DNA of 64,000 nt. It comes from Microbacterium sp. CH12i (lineage in GTDB: Bacteria > Actinomycetota > Actinomycetes > Actinomycetales > Microbacteriaceae). The stretch is taken from the NCBI RefSeq assembly GCF_000685355.1, contig NZ_JHET01000007.1, forward strand, positions 248,001 to 312,000, read 5' to 3'. The notes below the pieces were generated by a model that was given only the letters and a program-made list of their open reading frames with translations, was not told the origin of the DNA and did not search any database. The stretch's first letter is position 1, and each line of letters starts with the position of its first letter. Below, one piece after another: positions 30,637-40,003 of the stretch. The position numbers and the translations under genes are program-made.

Positions 30637-31433
30637 CGCACCCGTTCTTCTCCAAGACACGGCATCCTCGAGTTTTCGCTCATCGCGGTCTCGCGTCGGC
30701 GACGAACGATAATTCGACGGGCCCAGACGCAAAAAACGGCGGCTCGACGGTGTGGGAAAACACCGCTGCCGCATTCGCTGCTGCGCATGCCGTGGGCGCC
30801 GAGTACATCGAGACCGACTGCAGGGTTACGGCCGATGGCGACGTCGTGCTGTTTCACGACGAGACGCTGACGCGCCTGTTAGGCATTGATCGTCTCGTCG
30901 CTGAAGTGCGCACCGCCGAACTTGCCGAGCTTCTCGCGCCACACGGTGGCCTGCTCACCGTCTCGGAGATGCTCGAGATGTTCCCCGACATGCGCTTCAA
31001 CATTGATGTGAAAACGGATGCCGCAGCCGCTCCCCTGGGCCCGATCGTCGCCCCGCACTCGCACCGAGTGCTCCTGACTAGTTTTTCGGATGCCAGGCGC
31101 AGACGCGCCGTTGGCGCGGTGATGGATGCCGGGGCCGAGGTTCGCCCTGCGACCTCTGCGGGGCAGCAGAGCATGATCTGGGTCCGGCTGCTCAGCATGC
31201 TTCGCCTCTCTCCCCAGCGCGTGCTGCGCGACATCGACGCACTGCAGATACCGGAGCGCTACGGGCGCGTGAAGGTGCTGACGCCAGCGCTGCTGCGCGC
31301 GGCACACCGTCACGATGTCGAAGTGCATGTGTGGACGGTGAACGATCCCGAAGACATGCAGCGGCTGATCGCTGCCGGTGCCGACGGCATCGTCACAGAT
31401 CGCGCTGACATCGCTGTGAAGACCCTCTTCTGA
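30633..31433 (+). CDS. Glycerophosphodiester phosphodiesterase
   Basis: A 266-residue GDPD-family enzyme that would hydrolyse glycerophosphodiesters to glycerol 3-phosphate and an alcohol. Seen are FAHRGLA (catalytic His and Arg), ENTAAAFAAAHAVGAEYIETD (metal-binding Glu residues), DGDVVLFHDETLTRL (second catalytic His), FNIDVK and the closing VHVWTVNDPEDMQRLIAAGA with GIVTDRAD. No signal peptide is seen. The GTG start overlaps the previous stop (GTGA). Confidence 0.92.
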   Translation: MTHPFFSKTRHPRVFAHRGLASATNDNSTGPDAKNGGSTVWENTAAAFAAAHAVGAEYIETDCRVTADGDVVLFHDETLTRLLGIDRLVAEVRTAELAELLAPHGGLLTVSEMLEMFPDMRFNIDVKTDAAAAPLGPIVAPHSHRVLLTSFSDARRRRAVGAVMDAGAEVRPATSAGQQSMIWVRLLSMLRLSPQRVLRDIDALQIPERYGRVKVLTPALLRAAHRHDVEVHVWTVNDPEDMQRLIAAGADGIVTDRADIAVKTLF

Positions 31434-31516
31434 AACGGGCCTTCACAGGGCTGAGATTCGACTGTGAATACCCGCGAGGTTCTGCCCGCGTTGAGCAGGT
31501 GCACAGGCGAGAGCGG

Positions 31517-31522
31517 TATACC
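31517..31522 (+). promoter_or_regulatory. Candidate -10 box for rbpA
   Basis: TATACC lies 24 nt before the rbpA ATG, with GAGAGGA as ribosome site between. A TTGAGC at 31491 is a possible but distant -35 box (20-base spacer). Confidence 0.35.
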
Positions 31523-31546
31523 TGACAACGACGAGAGGACCACAAA

Positions 31547-31918
31547 ATGGCAGATCGCAGCCTGCGCGGCATCCGACTCGGCGCCCAGAGCCTACAGAGC
31601 GAAGAGGGCGTCGTTTTCATGGAACGCCGCGAAACAATTTACAAGTGTGATGTGTGCGAGCACGTGACCACCCTGATGTTCTCGGCAGAAGCCGAGCCGC
31701 CGCAGACGTGGGAGTGTCGTTCGTGCGGCGCAGCCGCAGTCCTGCGGGTCGATGGTGAGCGCATCACGCCGGACGCCACCGACGAGAAGGTCGCCCGCAC
31801 TCACTGGGACATGCTTCTTGAGCGTCGTTCGCGTGCAGAGCTGGAAGAGCTTCTCGAAGAGCGTCTCGCATTCGTCCGCGCACGTCGCGGCGCCGGAGAA
31901 GAGAAGATCGGCGCTTAG
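31547..31918 (+). CDS. rbpA: RNA polymerase-binding protein RbpA
   Basis: A 123-residue actinobacteria-specific transcription factor that binds the housekeeping sigma factor and stabilises open complexes. The N-terminal tail MADRSLRGIRLG is followed by a zinc-ribbon-like core with CDVCEHVTTLMFS and CRSCGA, a basic linker, and the sigma-interacting helix near RTHWDMLLERRSRAELEELL. Its presence fixes the phylum as Actinobacteria. The stop overlaps that of lnt on the other strand. Confidence 0.96.
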   Translation: MADRSLRGIRLGAQSLQSEEGVVFMERRETIYKCDVCEHVTTLMFSAEAEPPQTWECRSCGAAAVLRVDGERITPDATDEKVARTHWDMLLERRSRAELEELLEERLAFVRARRGAGEEKIGA

Positions 31919-33468
31919 CGTCGACGACGGGCGCGCCACCACCCGATAACAAGCGCGCCCAGGCCGCCCCAGAGCAGCAGCTGCTGCAACCAGGGCCCTA
32001 GGATAACTCCCGCTGTGAGGCCGGAGCGCAGCTCGACATCTTCGAGCATCGCTCCGGCCTCGTCCGCGTTAAGGGACGCGATTGTTGTCCCATCCGGCCG
32101 AATGATCTGGCTGGTGCCGACGGTGGAGACGTTGACGACGCTACGGCCGGTTTCGATCGCACGCATGCGGGCAAACGCGAGTTGCTGCAGGTTCTCGTCG
32201 GTGCCGCGGAAGTCTGCGTTGTTGGTCTGGAACACCAGCACTTGCGCGCCGCCGTGCATCCCCTCAGCAATGACGTCGTCGTAGATCACGTCGAAGCAGA
32301 TCGCGAGGCCTACCATGACGCCGTCCACGTCGATCAGCGGCGGGTTCGTGCCGTGGGAGTACTCGCGCCCGATCAATCCGATCAGGTCGGGAACGATCGC
32401 GTTGTAGAAAGCGCGGTCTGGTACGTACTCGCCGAAAGGTACCGGGTACCGCTTGTCGTGAATCTGCTCGGCAGTGCCGTCCTGAGTCCAGAGCATCGAC
32501 GTGTTGAAGTATTCGTCCCCACGGCCAGTGGCGGCGTTAGCGAGGAGTGGCGCATCGATGCGCGACGTGATCATCGTCATGCGTCGTGCGAGCGTCGCAT
32601 CCTGGAACGGGTCGCTGTCCAGCCCGCCTTCGGGCCAGACCAACAGATCCATATCTTGGCCATACAGCGGCTCGGTGGCCTCCGTCTGGGCCTGGATGAC
32701 CGCGTATGGTTCCCGTTCGTCAAAATAGCCGTTGGGGCCATTGCCCTGCACCGCGCCGATGCGCATGGTTCCGGCGGGAGTCGTCGGGAACGCCGGAGTC
32801 ACCAACAGGAGGAGGATGAGCGCCGCTGGCACGAGCAGCCGCACGGGCCGCCGCCACAGCCGGAGACGAACGCTCTCGACCAGCATCGCCACCGCGAACA
32901 CAATCAGGAAGCTCAGACCGCTGACGCCGACCCACGAGGTGAGCGCGGCCAGCGGGCTCTCCGACTGCGTCATGCCCAGGCGCGCCCAGGGGAACCCTGT
33001 GTAAGGCCAGGAGCCGAGGAAGAGCTCTTGCCCTACCCAGAGCGCTGCGACGACTGCGGGGAGCCCTAGGAGGCGCCCCAGCGTCCCGGGAAAGGCCTGT
33101 GGAAGCCACCGGTACGCCAGTGCGATCAGTATCACCGCGACAGCCGTCAGGGCGGCCTCCAGCAGCGCAAGCGCTGCCCACGGAATGACTCCGAGGTAAC
33201 GCGAAGTCCAGGAGACGAGCAGGAAGTAGAACACCGCACCGTAAACGAACCCGACCAGTAACGCTCCCCCGGCCCGCCGCCCGATCAGAGCGAGCAACAG
33301 CAGCGCGACGGAGGGAAACGCCAACCACCACACGCTGGCAGACGGGTACGCAAGATCCATGAGGAATCCGGCCACCGCTGCCACGGGGACGGCGAACCAG
33401 AGTGGCAGGAGTGGGCGGAGCCGGCGCGCTGGGTCGGCGGAGGGTGATCGCATCCGTCTCATTCTCAC
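31915..33468 (-). CDS. lnt: Apolipoprotein N-acyltransferase
   Basis: Adds the third acyl chain to diacylglyceryl-lipoproteins at the outer face of the membrane. The protein is 517 residues: six or so N-terminal helices, then a nitrilase-like domain with the triad Glu in LLVWPEGG, Lys in DKRYPVPFGEYVP and Cys in LAICFDVIYDD, and a final C-terminal helix. The GTG start at 33468 overlaps the helY stop (GTGA); an in-frame ATG at 33462 is an alternative. It ends the long minus-strand operon. Together with lgt it indicates fully acylated lipoproteins. Confidence 0.94.
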   Translation of the reverse strand: MRMRRMRSPSADPARRLRPLLPLWFAVPVAAVAGFLMDLAYPSASVWWLAFPSVALLLLALIGRRAGGALLVGFVYGAVFYFLLVSWTSRYLGVIPWAALALLEAALTAVAVILIALAYRWLPQAFPGTLGRLLGLPAVVAALWVGQELFLGSWPYTGFPWARLGMTQSESPLAALTSWVGVSGLSFLIVFAVAMLVESVRLRLWRRPVRLLVPAALILLLLVTPAFPTTPAGTMRIGAVQGNGPNGYFDEREPYAVIQAQTEATEPLYGQDMDLLVWPEGGLDSDPFQDATLARRMTMITSRIDAPLLANAATGRGDEYFNTSMLWTQDGTAEQIHDKRYPVPFGEYVPDRAFYNAIVPDLIGLIGREYSHGTNPPLIDVDGVMVGLAICFDVIYDDVIAEGMHGGAQVLVFQTNNADFRGTDENLQQLAFARMRAIETGRSVVNVSTVGTSQIIRPDGTTIASLNADEAGAMLEDVELRSGLTAGVILGPWLQQLLLWGGLGALVIGWWRARRRR

Positions 33469-35939
33469 ATTGAGGAGTACGCGACGATGCCGCGACGCAC
33501 ACCGTCCAGGGCGTGCCGGGCAGTGCGAGCGATCTCGCCATCTTCGGCGACGATCGAAAGCTGATCGAGCAGATCAATCGTCTGCTTTGCCCATCGCACG
33601 AAGTCGCCGGCTGCCATATCGGCATCAACGAGGACGCGATCAAGCAGTGCGCCGCGCGCCCAAGAGTGCATCGCCCCCGCAAGACCAGCCGCGAGCGGCT
33701 CAGATCCTGGCAACTGGTGATCTTGTTCGAGATCGTCCAACTCTGCCCAAAGCTCAGTGGTTTTCTCATACGCAGCACGGAAGGCGCCGCGCGGCAGCCC
33801 ACGCTCGCCCGAGTTAGCTTCATCTCGTCGCGGCTCGTAGACGAGGCAGCACGCCATCGCCGCAAGCGATGGCGCATCCAGACCCTTCCAGAGTCCCTGG
33901 CGCAGCGACTCCGCGACGAGCAAATCGCGCTCTCCGTAGATGCGGCGCATCGTGCGGCCGGCATCCGTCAGCGTGGTCCCGTCACCGTCGCCGTTGACAT
34001 AGTCGAGCGTCGCGAGCACGTCGACGACACGATCGAACACTCGCGCCACGGTTCCGGTGCGGGTCTCGATCTGCTTGCGAGTGCGGTCGGTCTGCCGCTT
34101 GAGATTCCAGTAGCGCTCCGCCCAGCGAGCGTGAGCTTCACGATCGGGGCAGCCATGGCAGGCATGCCGTTGCATTCGCGTGCGCAGACCTTGGATGCGC
34201 TTCAGCCGCTTCTCACGTGCCACGCGCGGTGCGTTCGAGTCCTGCCGATTCTTCTTCTCGAGGTCGCTGAGTTCGCGGCGGACGCCGGCGTAGTCGAGGA
34301 AGTCGCCGCGCTCGCACACCATCGCGCTGAGGTAACCGGTGAGGGACGTTTCTGCCTCGCGTACCTGGCGGGCAAGGCCCACCACCGCGCGATCTGCCTG
34401 GAACTGGGCAAACGATGATTCCAAGACCTGGCGCGCCCGCGCGCGACCGAACATGTCGATCAGATTGACGGCCATGTTGTATGTGGGTCGGAAGCTGGAG
34501 TTCAGCGGGTACGTGCGACGCGACGCGAGCGCGGCAACCGCCTGCGGGTCCATGCCTTCGGTCCACTGCACCACTGCGTGGCCTTCGACGTCGATCCCTC
34601 GCCGTCCGGCACGCCCGGTGAGCTGGGTGTACTCCCCCGATGTGATGGCAACGCGTGCTTCGCCGTTGAACTTCTCCATCTTCTCGAGCACGACGGTGCG
34701 TGCCGGCATGTTGATGCCGAGCGCGAGCGTTTCCGTCGCGAAGACCACCTTGACCAGCTTGCGCCGAAACAGCTCTTCGACGACTTCTTTGAAGGCGGGC
34801 AAGAGGCCTGCGTGGTGCGCGGCGATGCCGCGCTCGAGGTTCTCTACCCATTCGAAATACCCGAGCACTCCGAGGTCTTCGTCCTGAAGATTTCGAGTGC
34901 TCTCCTCAACCAGGCCGCGAATCTCGGCGCGTTCTTCTGGCGACGTCAAGCGGATGCCGGAACGCCGCACCTGTTGCACTGCAGCGTCGCAACCGACGCG
35001 GCTGAAGATGAAGAAGATCGCCGGCAGCAGGTTGGTGCGCTCCAACAGTTGGATGACGTCTGGACGGTCCATCCGCTCGATGCGCTGCGCATTGCTTGCG
35101 CGCACCGGGCGGCGTCCTCCGCGCTGCGCGCGAGGGCCTTGACGACCCGCGTGCCGCGCGCTTGTCGTCGCCTGGGCGCGCCGGTTGCTGTCGTAGTTCG
35201 ATCCGGTAAAGGAGCGGATTCGCATCAACTCCTGATTCACCTTCGCCGTGGCAATTCCGGCTCGATCATCGAACAGCGGCAGCAGATCATCACGTACGAG
35301 CACGTGCTGCTCGAGCGGTACCGGCCGGATTTCCGAGACGATGACCTCGGTATCGCCGCGCACGGTGTCGAGCCAGTCGCCGAATTCTTCGGCGTTCGAA
35401 ACCGTCGCGCTCAGAGAAACCAGCCGCACCTGCGACGGCAGGTGAATGATGACCTCTTCCCATACCGCCCCGCGGAACCGGTCAGCTAAGTAGTGCACCT
35501 CATCCATGACGACGTAGCGCAGATCGTTCAGCGCCGCAGAGTCGGCATAGATCATGTTTCGCAGTACTTCGGTCGTCATGACGACGATGCGCGCGTTGCC
35601 GTTGATATTCGTGTCGCCGGTGAGCAGCCCCACCTGGTCAGCGCCGTAGACATCAACGAGTTCACGGAACTTCTGGTTCGACAGTGCCTTCATCGGCGTC
35701 GTGTAAAACGCCTTGTCTGCGGGTGTCTGCATCGCAAGGTGAATCGAAAATTCCCCGACGATCGTCTTACCAGCACCAGTAGGGGCCGCCACGAGTACGC
35801 TGTGTCCGCGCTCGAGGGCGTGGCATCCTTCAATCTGGAACGGGTCAAGGTCGAACTTCTGTCGTGCTGCGAACGCTTTCGTCTCTGGATGCGAAGCCCC
35901 GTCGCGCGCGGCAGCGTAACGCTCGGCCGGGGAACTCAT
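33465..35939 (-). CDS. helY: Ski2-like superfamily II RNA helicase
   Basis: An 824-residue helicase beside tatC, as helY is in mycobacteria. Motif I is VAAPTGAGKT, motif Ia TTPMKALSNQKF, motif II DEVHYL, motif III SLSATVSNAEEFG and motif VI QLTGRAGRRG. Between the two RecA domains lies an Arg-rich, low-complexity insert (about 275-310, RHAGRQGPRAQRGGRR and nearby). The C-terminal half has the rRNA-processing arch/helical-bundle features and a CHGCPDREAHARWAERYW segment. The ATG at 35939 overlaps the tatC stop (ATGA) and gives the expected N-terminus. Probably acts in RNA processing or decay. Confidence 0.93.
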   Translation of the reverse strand: MSSPAERYAAARDGASHPETKAFAARQKFDLDPFQIEGCHALERGHSVLVAAPTGAGKTIVGEFSIHLAMQTPADKAFYTTPMKALSNQKFRELVDVYGADQVGLLTGDTNINGNARIVVMTTEVLRNMIYADSAALNDLRYVVMDEVHYLADRFRGAVWEEVIIHLPSQVRLVSLSATVSNAEEFGDWLDTVRGDTEVIVSEIRPVPLEQHVLVRDDLLPLFDDRAGIATAKVNQELMRIRSFTGSNYDSNRRAQATTSARHAGRQGPRAQRGGRRPVRASNAQRIERMDRPDVIQLLERTNLLPAIFFIFSRVGCDAAVQQVRRSGIRLTSPEERAEIRGLVEESTRNLQDEDLGVLGYFEWVENLERGIAAHHAGLLPAFKEVVEELFRRKLVKVVFATETLALGINMPARTVVLEKMEKFNGEARVAITSGEYTQLTGRAGRRGIDVEGHAVVQWTEGMDPQAVAALASRRTYPLNSSFRPTYNMAVNLIDMFGRARARQVLESSFAQFQADRAVVGLARQVREAETSLTGYLSAMVCERGDFLDYAGVRRELSDLEKKNRQDSNAPRVAREKRLKRIQGLRTRMQRHACHGCPDREAHARWAERYWNLKRQTDRTRKQIETRTGTVARVFDRVVDVLATLDYVNGDGDGTTLTDAGRTMRRIYGERDLLVAESLRQGLWKGLDAPSLAAMACCLVYEPRRDEANSGERGLPRGAFRAAYEKTTELWAELDDLEQDHQLPGSEPLAAGLAGAMHSWARGALLDRVLVDADMAAGDFVRWAKQTIDLLDQLSIVAEDGEIARTARHALDGVRRGIVAYSSM

Positions 35940-36754
35940 TCGGCGACGTCCGGCAGGAGGCCTTCGGCCTTCAAGCGCTTGTTCTTTCGCCGGTCGAACA
36001 GCATCGACAGGCCGGCTGCTGCGAAGAACAGCACGACCAGGATGCCTGCCAGCATCAGCATGCTGACGACGTCCGCTGCGGGTGTCGCAAGAGCAGCAAA
36101 CACCGTGGCGAGCAAGACAGCGACACGCCACCCCTTGATGATGGCCAGCCCAGACATGATCCCGGCGACGTTTAGTGCCACGAGGAAGACCGGCAGAACG
36201 AAGGACACACCGACCACGAGCATGAGTTTCAGGCTGAAGTCGTAGAACAGCTTCGCGTCGTAGAGGTTGTTCGCGCCCTCCGGCGTAAACGTCGCCATAA
36301 GTTCGATCACATGTGGCACGACGAGAGCGCCGACGTAGCATCCTGCGAAGAAGAGCGGGATTGCTGCCGCGACGAAACCGATCGTGTATCTGACCTCTTT
36401 GCGGGTGAGACCCGGCATGATGAATGCCCAGATCTGCCATAGCCACACGGGTGCCGCCAGGAAAATTCCGAGCGAAAAGGCAATGCGCATCCGCAGGTCG
36501 AAGGGCGAGGTCACGGAGGAAAACGTCAAGCCCACGAGGTCATCACCACGCTCGGCGGCGATCCTTTGAACCGGTTCAGTGATGAAGGCGATGACGGGGT
36601 CGGAGAGAAAGAATCCCAGGATCATCGCGACGACCAGTGCGGCCGCGGAAATCATCAGCCGTCGGCGCAACTCCACGAGGTGGGCGCCGAGCGACATGCG
36701 GCGTTCATTGCGTGGCTTGTCACTCGCGGCCGACTGCTTGTCGAGCGCGGTCAC
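35936..36754 (-). CDS. tatC: Sec-independent protein translocase TatC
   Basis: A 272-residue membrane protein with six helices. It binds twin-arginine signal peptides and with TatA exports folded proteins. Conserved parts are MSLGAHLVELRRRLM at the cytoplasmic N-terminus (the signal-peptide site) and FVKLxx-like SSVTSPFDLRMRIA, followed by PGLTRKEVRYTIGF. The C-terminal tail is basic. Five bases separate it from tatA, and it overlaps helY. No tatB-like gene is seen here. Confidence 0.95.
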   Translation of the reverse strand: MTALDKQSAASDKPRNERRMSLGAHLVELRRRLMISAAALVVAMILGFFLSDPVIAFITEPVQRIAAERGDDLVGLTFSSVTSPFDLRMRIAFSLGIFLAAPVWLWQIWAFIMPGLTRKEVRYTIGFVAAAIPLFFAGCYVGALVVPHVIELMATFTPEGANNLYDAKLFYDFSLKLMLVVGVSFVLPVFLVALNVAGIMSGLAIIKGWRVAVLLATVFAALATPAADVVSMLMLAGILVVLFFAAAGLSMLFDRRKNKRLKAEGLLPDVAE

Positions 36755-36759
36755 AGTCG

Positions 36760-37008
36760 TCAGGAAGTGGTGTTGCGGCTATCAGAACCCGGCGTCGCGC
36801 CCGGCTCTGAGGATGTCGTGGTGGTTGTGACGTCTGCCACAGCCTGTTCAGACTTACCGTCTTCTTCCTTCATGGCCTTCATCTCACCTTTGAAGACGCG
36901 AGCCGACTGTCCCATGCTCTTGGCCAGCGCCGGCAGCTTTGCAGCGCCGAACAACAACAGAATGACGAGTACGAGTACGAGCAGATGCCAACCGGTCAAT
37001 CCAGCCAT
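36760..37008 (-). CDS. tatA: Sec-independent protein translocase TatA
   Basis: An 82-residue pore-forming Tat component. A short N-terminal helix, LLVLVLVILLLFGAAKLP, is followed by the FGAAKLPALAKSMGQSARVFK hinge and amphipathic helix, then an acidic, Thr/Ser-rich tail. GGAGGG lies upstream of the ATG. It is followed by tatC. Confidence 0.93.
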   Translation of the reverse strand: MAGLTGWHLLVLVLVILLLFGAAKLPALAKSMGQSARVFKGEMKAMKEEDGKSEQAVADVTTTTTSSEPGATPGSDSRNTTS

Positions 37009-37038
37009 GATTCCCTCCAGGGATCGAAGTCTTTGTGC

Positions 37039-37044
37039 AGTCTA
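37039..37044 (-). promoter_or_regulatory. Candidate -10 box for tatAC
   Basis: On the minus strand TAGACT lies between the pafC stop and tatA and would give a leader of about 24 nt holding CTGGAGGG. It may be an internal promoter in the operon. Confidence 0.35.
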
Positions 37045-37059
37045 CCTGCGGCAACCTTT

Positions 37060-38034
37060 CTACGGGCGTCGATAGAGGGCGAGTCCGTCCGCAGCCCAGT
37101 CCTTCGTCGCTGTCCGCGCGACCCCAGGATCCTGAACGACAAGTTCACCGCCGAAGCGGCCCGCGAGGCGTTTGATACTCCGCGGATCCGCCATCCGGAT
37201 GCGAACCGTCGTAACGCCATCGTGGGTCTCGGCATTGTCGGCGCGGAGATAGTCACCGAGAAGTGGCACGAGACGCTCGGGAAGCCGGACGGTCACCTCG
37301 TCGTCATCGCCGAAAGTGGTGAACCCCTCGGGCAGGGTGTCGTCGGCGTGGGTGATGGGGATATCGGTGAGTTCCGGGGCGCTCACGCGATCGAGATGGA
37401 ACGTACGCATCGCCTGGCGCAGGTGACACCAGCCCTGCAGATACCACTGGCCGTTGGTGATCAGAACCTGCACCGGATCGACCGTGCGGATAGTGGCCGC
37501 AGCATCCGGCGCCTGATAGCGGAACGAGACCGCTACTTGGCTGCTCAGCGCATCTGCGACGACGTCGCGCACCGCATCAACCGCGCTGGGGACGATGACC
37601 ACGTCGGCCGGAGCATCCGCCGCCGCACGCGAGAGCTTGGCGAGCAGACCCGCCACCAGACCGGAATCAGAAATCGCTGGCACGGCAGCGACCATCTGCA
37701 GACCTGCCAGCAGAGCAGCGGCTTCGCGAGCAGTGAATCGCGGCACCCGACGCAGACCGACGTCGTTCGTGATCTCGATGATGTCTTCTTCATCGAGCAA
37801 ATCCCAGTTGATGTCGAACATCTCGTGCGGCTGTTGCCAATATCCGCCCTCACCGGGCAGACCAATGACCGTGAGCTTCTCGACCATGCTGCGCATGTCC
37901 GCGACTGTGATGTTGAATTCGCGGGCGGCATCTTCCAGGGAGACCTGTCCGCGCTCGATCAGGTACGGCACGAGTGTGAGGTAGGCGCGCACGCGATCTG
38001 CCGCGAGAAGTGGCTTCGGCTGTTCTGCCATCAC
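37060..38034 (-). CDS. pafC: WYL-domain transcriptional regulator PafC
   Basis: A 324-residue regulator of the DNA-damage response, working as a dimer with PafB in Actinobacteria. A N-terminal winged-helix segment RAYLTLVPYLIERGQVSLEDAA is followed by a WYL domain with AVSFRYQAPDA, GQWYLQGWCHLRQAMRTFHLDR and a C-terminal WCX-like region VRLPERLVPLLGDYL. It overlaps pafB by four bases. The pup-proteasome genes that neighbour pafBC in many Actinobacteria are absent. Confidence 0.93.
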   Translation of the reverse strand: MMAEQPKPLLAADRVRAYLTLVPYLIERGQVSLEDAAREFNITVADMRSMVEKLTVIGLPGEGGYWQQPHEMFDINWDLLDEEDIIEITNDVGLRRVPRFTAREAAALLAGLQMVAAVPAISDSGLVAGLLAKLSRAAADAPADVVIVPSAVDAVRDVVADALSSQVAVSFRYQAPDAAATIRTVDPVQVLITNGQWYLQGWCHLRQAMRTFHLDRVSAPELTDIPITHADDTLPEGFTTFGDDDEVTVRLPERLVPLLGDYLRADNAETHDGVTTVRIRMADPRSIKRLAGRFGGELVVQDPGVARTATKDWAADGLALYRRP

Positions 38035-39020
38035 GACTCCGCTCCCCCACTATGCGTCGCGACAATCGCAGTAAGACGCGCGACGACCGCATCACGAAGC
38101 AACTCTGGTTCAACTACCCGCACCTCCGGGCCATAGGAGGCGATCTCGTCAGCGAAGATATGCACGTCGACGAAGGGCACGCTGAAGCCCTGAACCTCTG
38201 CGGTCGCACGACGACCGAGCCGAAGGGCAGCTTCCGTCCCTGGCGTGATTTCCAGAAGTGCAGTGTTTCGGGCAGCGACAGCCTCGAGGCCGGCAAGGGC
38301 ACGGTCGCCGGCGCCGTCACGCAACCCGGGGTCGAAGGTCTTCTTCGTCACGGTTACTGCGCCAATGATGCGGCTCAGCAAGAATGTGCGTTCGTCATCA
38401 GCGTCGACATCAATGCCGTAGACATGCCAGCGTGCCTCATAGTCGAGGAGCGCGAGCGGCTCCATCTGACGCCGCCGGGGAGACTGCTCCCCCGGCTTCA
38501 GATACTCAAAAGTGACGATCCTGCAGGTCTCAATGGCGTTCTGCAGAGGCGCGAAGCTTTCTTCTCGCGTCGTGATGCGCGGCGCAAAGCCGATGATCGG
38601 CTCGTCCCCGTCGATACCCAGTGCGCGGATCTTGCGTACGCCGGCTTGCGCGTCGGCAGACGACGACTCCGCGCTCCACACGCTGCCTGCGAGCCGCAGC
38701 ACAGCAAGCTCGGCCGCGCTGAATTCGAGGTCGGCCGGAAGATCGTATTCCGCTTTCGGGATGCGATACCTGGCCTCCCGAAGATCGTTCGGGTCGCTGG
38801 AGTCGCCAATCGTCTCGATTGGAACGCCGAGGGTACGTAATTCGTCCTTGTCACGCTCGAACATCTTCTCGAGAGCATCCGTCCGCGCGCCTGCTTCTGC
38901 ACGTTGGCGGTACCCGGAGATGTTGTCGAGGATCTGTTGCTTTGTGAGCCCGATCTCCGTAGCCATCAGCGCCACGACGAGATTCGTCAGGCGTTCCTCG
39001 GGAGGGATCCGGGTGGCCAT
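38031..39020 (-). CDS. pafB: WYL-domain transcriptional regulator PafB
   Basis: Partner of PafC. The protein is 329 residues if the ATG at 39020 is used; a GTG at 39023 adds one. The helix-turn-helix region is MATEIGLTKQQILDNISGYRQ. The WYL region has TFEYLKPGEQSPRRRQMEPLA and WHVYGIDVDADDERTFLLSRI, in which the usual WYL reads WHV. The start overlaps the stop of the FKBP gene (TGATG). PafBC activates RecA-independent DNA-repair genes in mycobacteria; the same role is assumed here. Confidence 0.93.
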   Translation of the reverse strand: MATRIPPEERLTNLVVALMATEIGLTKQQILDNISGYRQRAEAGARTDALEKMFERDKDELRTLGVPIETIGDSSDPNDLREARYRIPKAEYDLPADLEFSAAELAVLRLAGSVWSAESSSADAQAGVRKIRALGIDGDEPIIGFAPRITTREESFAPLQNAIETCRIVTFEYLKPGEQSPRRRQMEPLALLDYEARWHVYGIDVDADDERTFLLSRIIGAVTVTKKTFDPGLRDGAGDRALAGLEAVAARNTALLEITPGTEAALRLGRRATAEVQGFSVPFVDVHIFADEIASYGPEVRVVEPELLRDAVVARLTAIVATHSGGAES

Positions 39021-39993
39021 CACTGTTGCGGAGCAGCAGGCGGGTCGATACCGAGGATGTCGACGACGAATACGAGTGTCGCATTCGGCGGGACGGCTCC
39101 GGAGCGGCCTCTTTGTACCCGAGCTCAGGCGGGACGACGATCAGCACCTGCGAGCCGACGGTCTGACCGATCAGCCCCTCACTGAAGCCGGGAACGACGC
39201 CGGAGAGGGGGAAGCTCGCTGCCCCGCGATCCCACGACGAGTCGAAGACTGTCTTCTCGTCCCACGTCACACCGGTGTAGTTGACGAGCACGGTGTCGTC
39301 CTTGGCGATCTTCTCGCCCGCGCCCTTGATCAGCGTCTGAATCTGAAGGTCTTTGGGCGGCGCACTGTCGGGAACGATGATTCCGGGTCGTCCGTCTGGC
39401 GCACGCACGACGGTAGGCATTCCGCCTGCGTCGTTGAACTGCAGCGCGCCGTCGGCCTTGGCCGGGTACACCTTGACCACGTCAAACACTGCGATTACCG
39501 CTTCGTCAGCTTCAAGTTTGAAGCCTGCGAGGTTCTGCGCGCCGAAGTCTTCAGGAGAGATCACCGAAAGAATGCGGGAGCCTTCGGTGGCGCACTCGAG
39601 CGCGGTTCCGAATGCGGGCACTCGCTGGGCCCAGTAGTCGACGCTGACAAGCTGTGCCGCGTCCTGATCGTATGCAGTTCCTACAACTGACTTGCCGGTC
39701 TTGCCCGAGAACAGTTCGAACTCAACGACCGCGCTCTGCGTCGGGCTCGTGAGCGCGGGGCCATCACCGACGATCACGTCGCCGAAAGCACTCTTCTGCG
39801 CCCCAATCGGCGTGAACACCTCGACATCGGGCTTGGTACCGATGTCACCAGTCACTGTTGCGAGGTCCTCGATGCCGCTTGTCGATGCGGCACGGTCACA
39901 CGCCGCACCGTCGTATGTGGACGGCGCAGCGCACCCGGTCAGGGCGACGAGGGCGAGGCTGAGTGTGGCCAGAGCGGCAGACGTTTTACGCAC
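39020..39993 (-). CDS. FKBP-type peptidyl-prolyl isomerase lipoprotein, one apparent frameshift
   Basis: A secreted lipoprotein with an FKBP domain. The signal peptide from the GTG at 39993 reads RKTSAALATLSLALVALTGC, lipobox LTGC with C21. There is a long N-terminal domain of unknown role, then FKBP segments DDTVLVNYTGVTWDE, FDSSWDRG, GVVPGFSEGLIGQTVGSQVL and VPPELGYKEAAP. The frame is then lost; AVPPNATLVFVVDILGIDPP follows one frame over. One base near 39094 (GAGGCC read as GAGCC on the coding strand) restores about 324 residues. It lies in the operon right after trmI. Confidence 0.9.
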
Positions 39994-40003
39994 GCGTTCC
40001 AGT

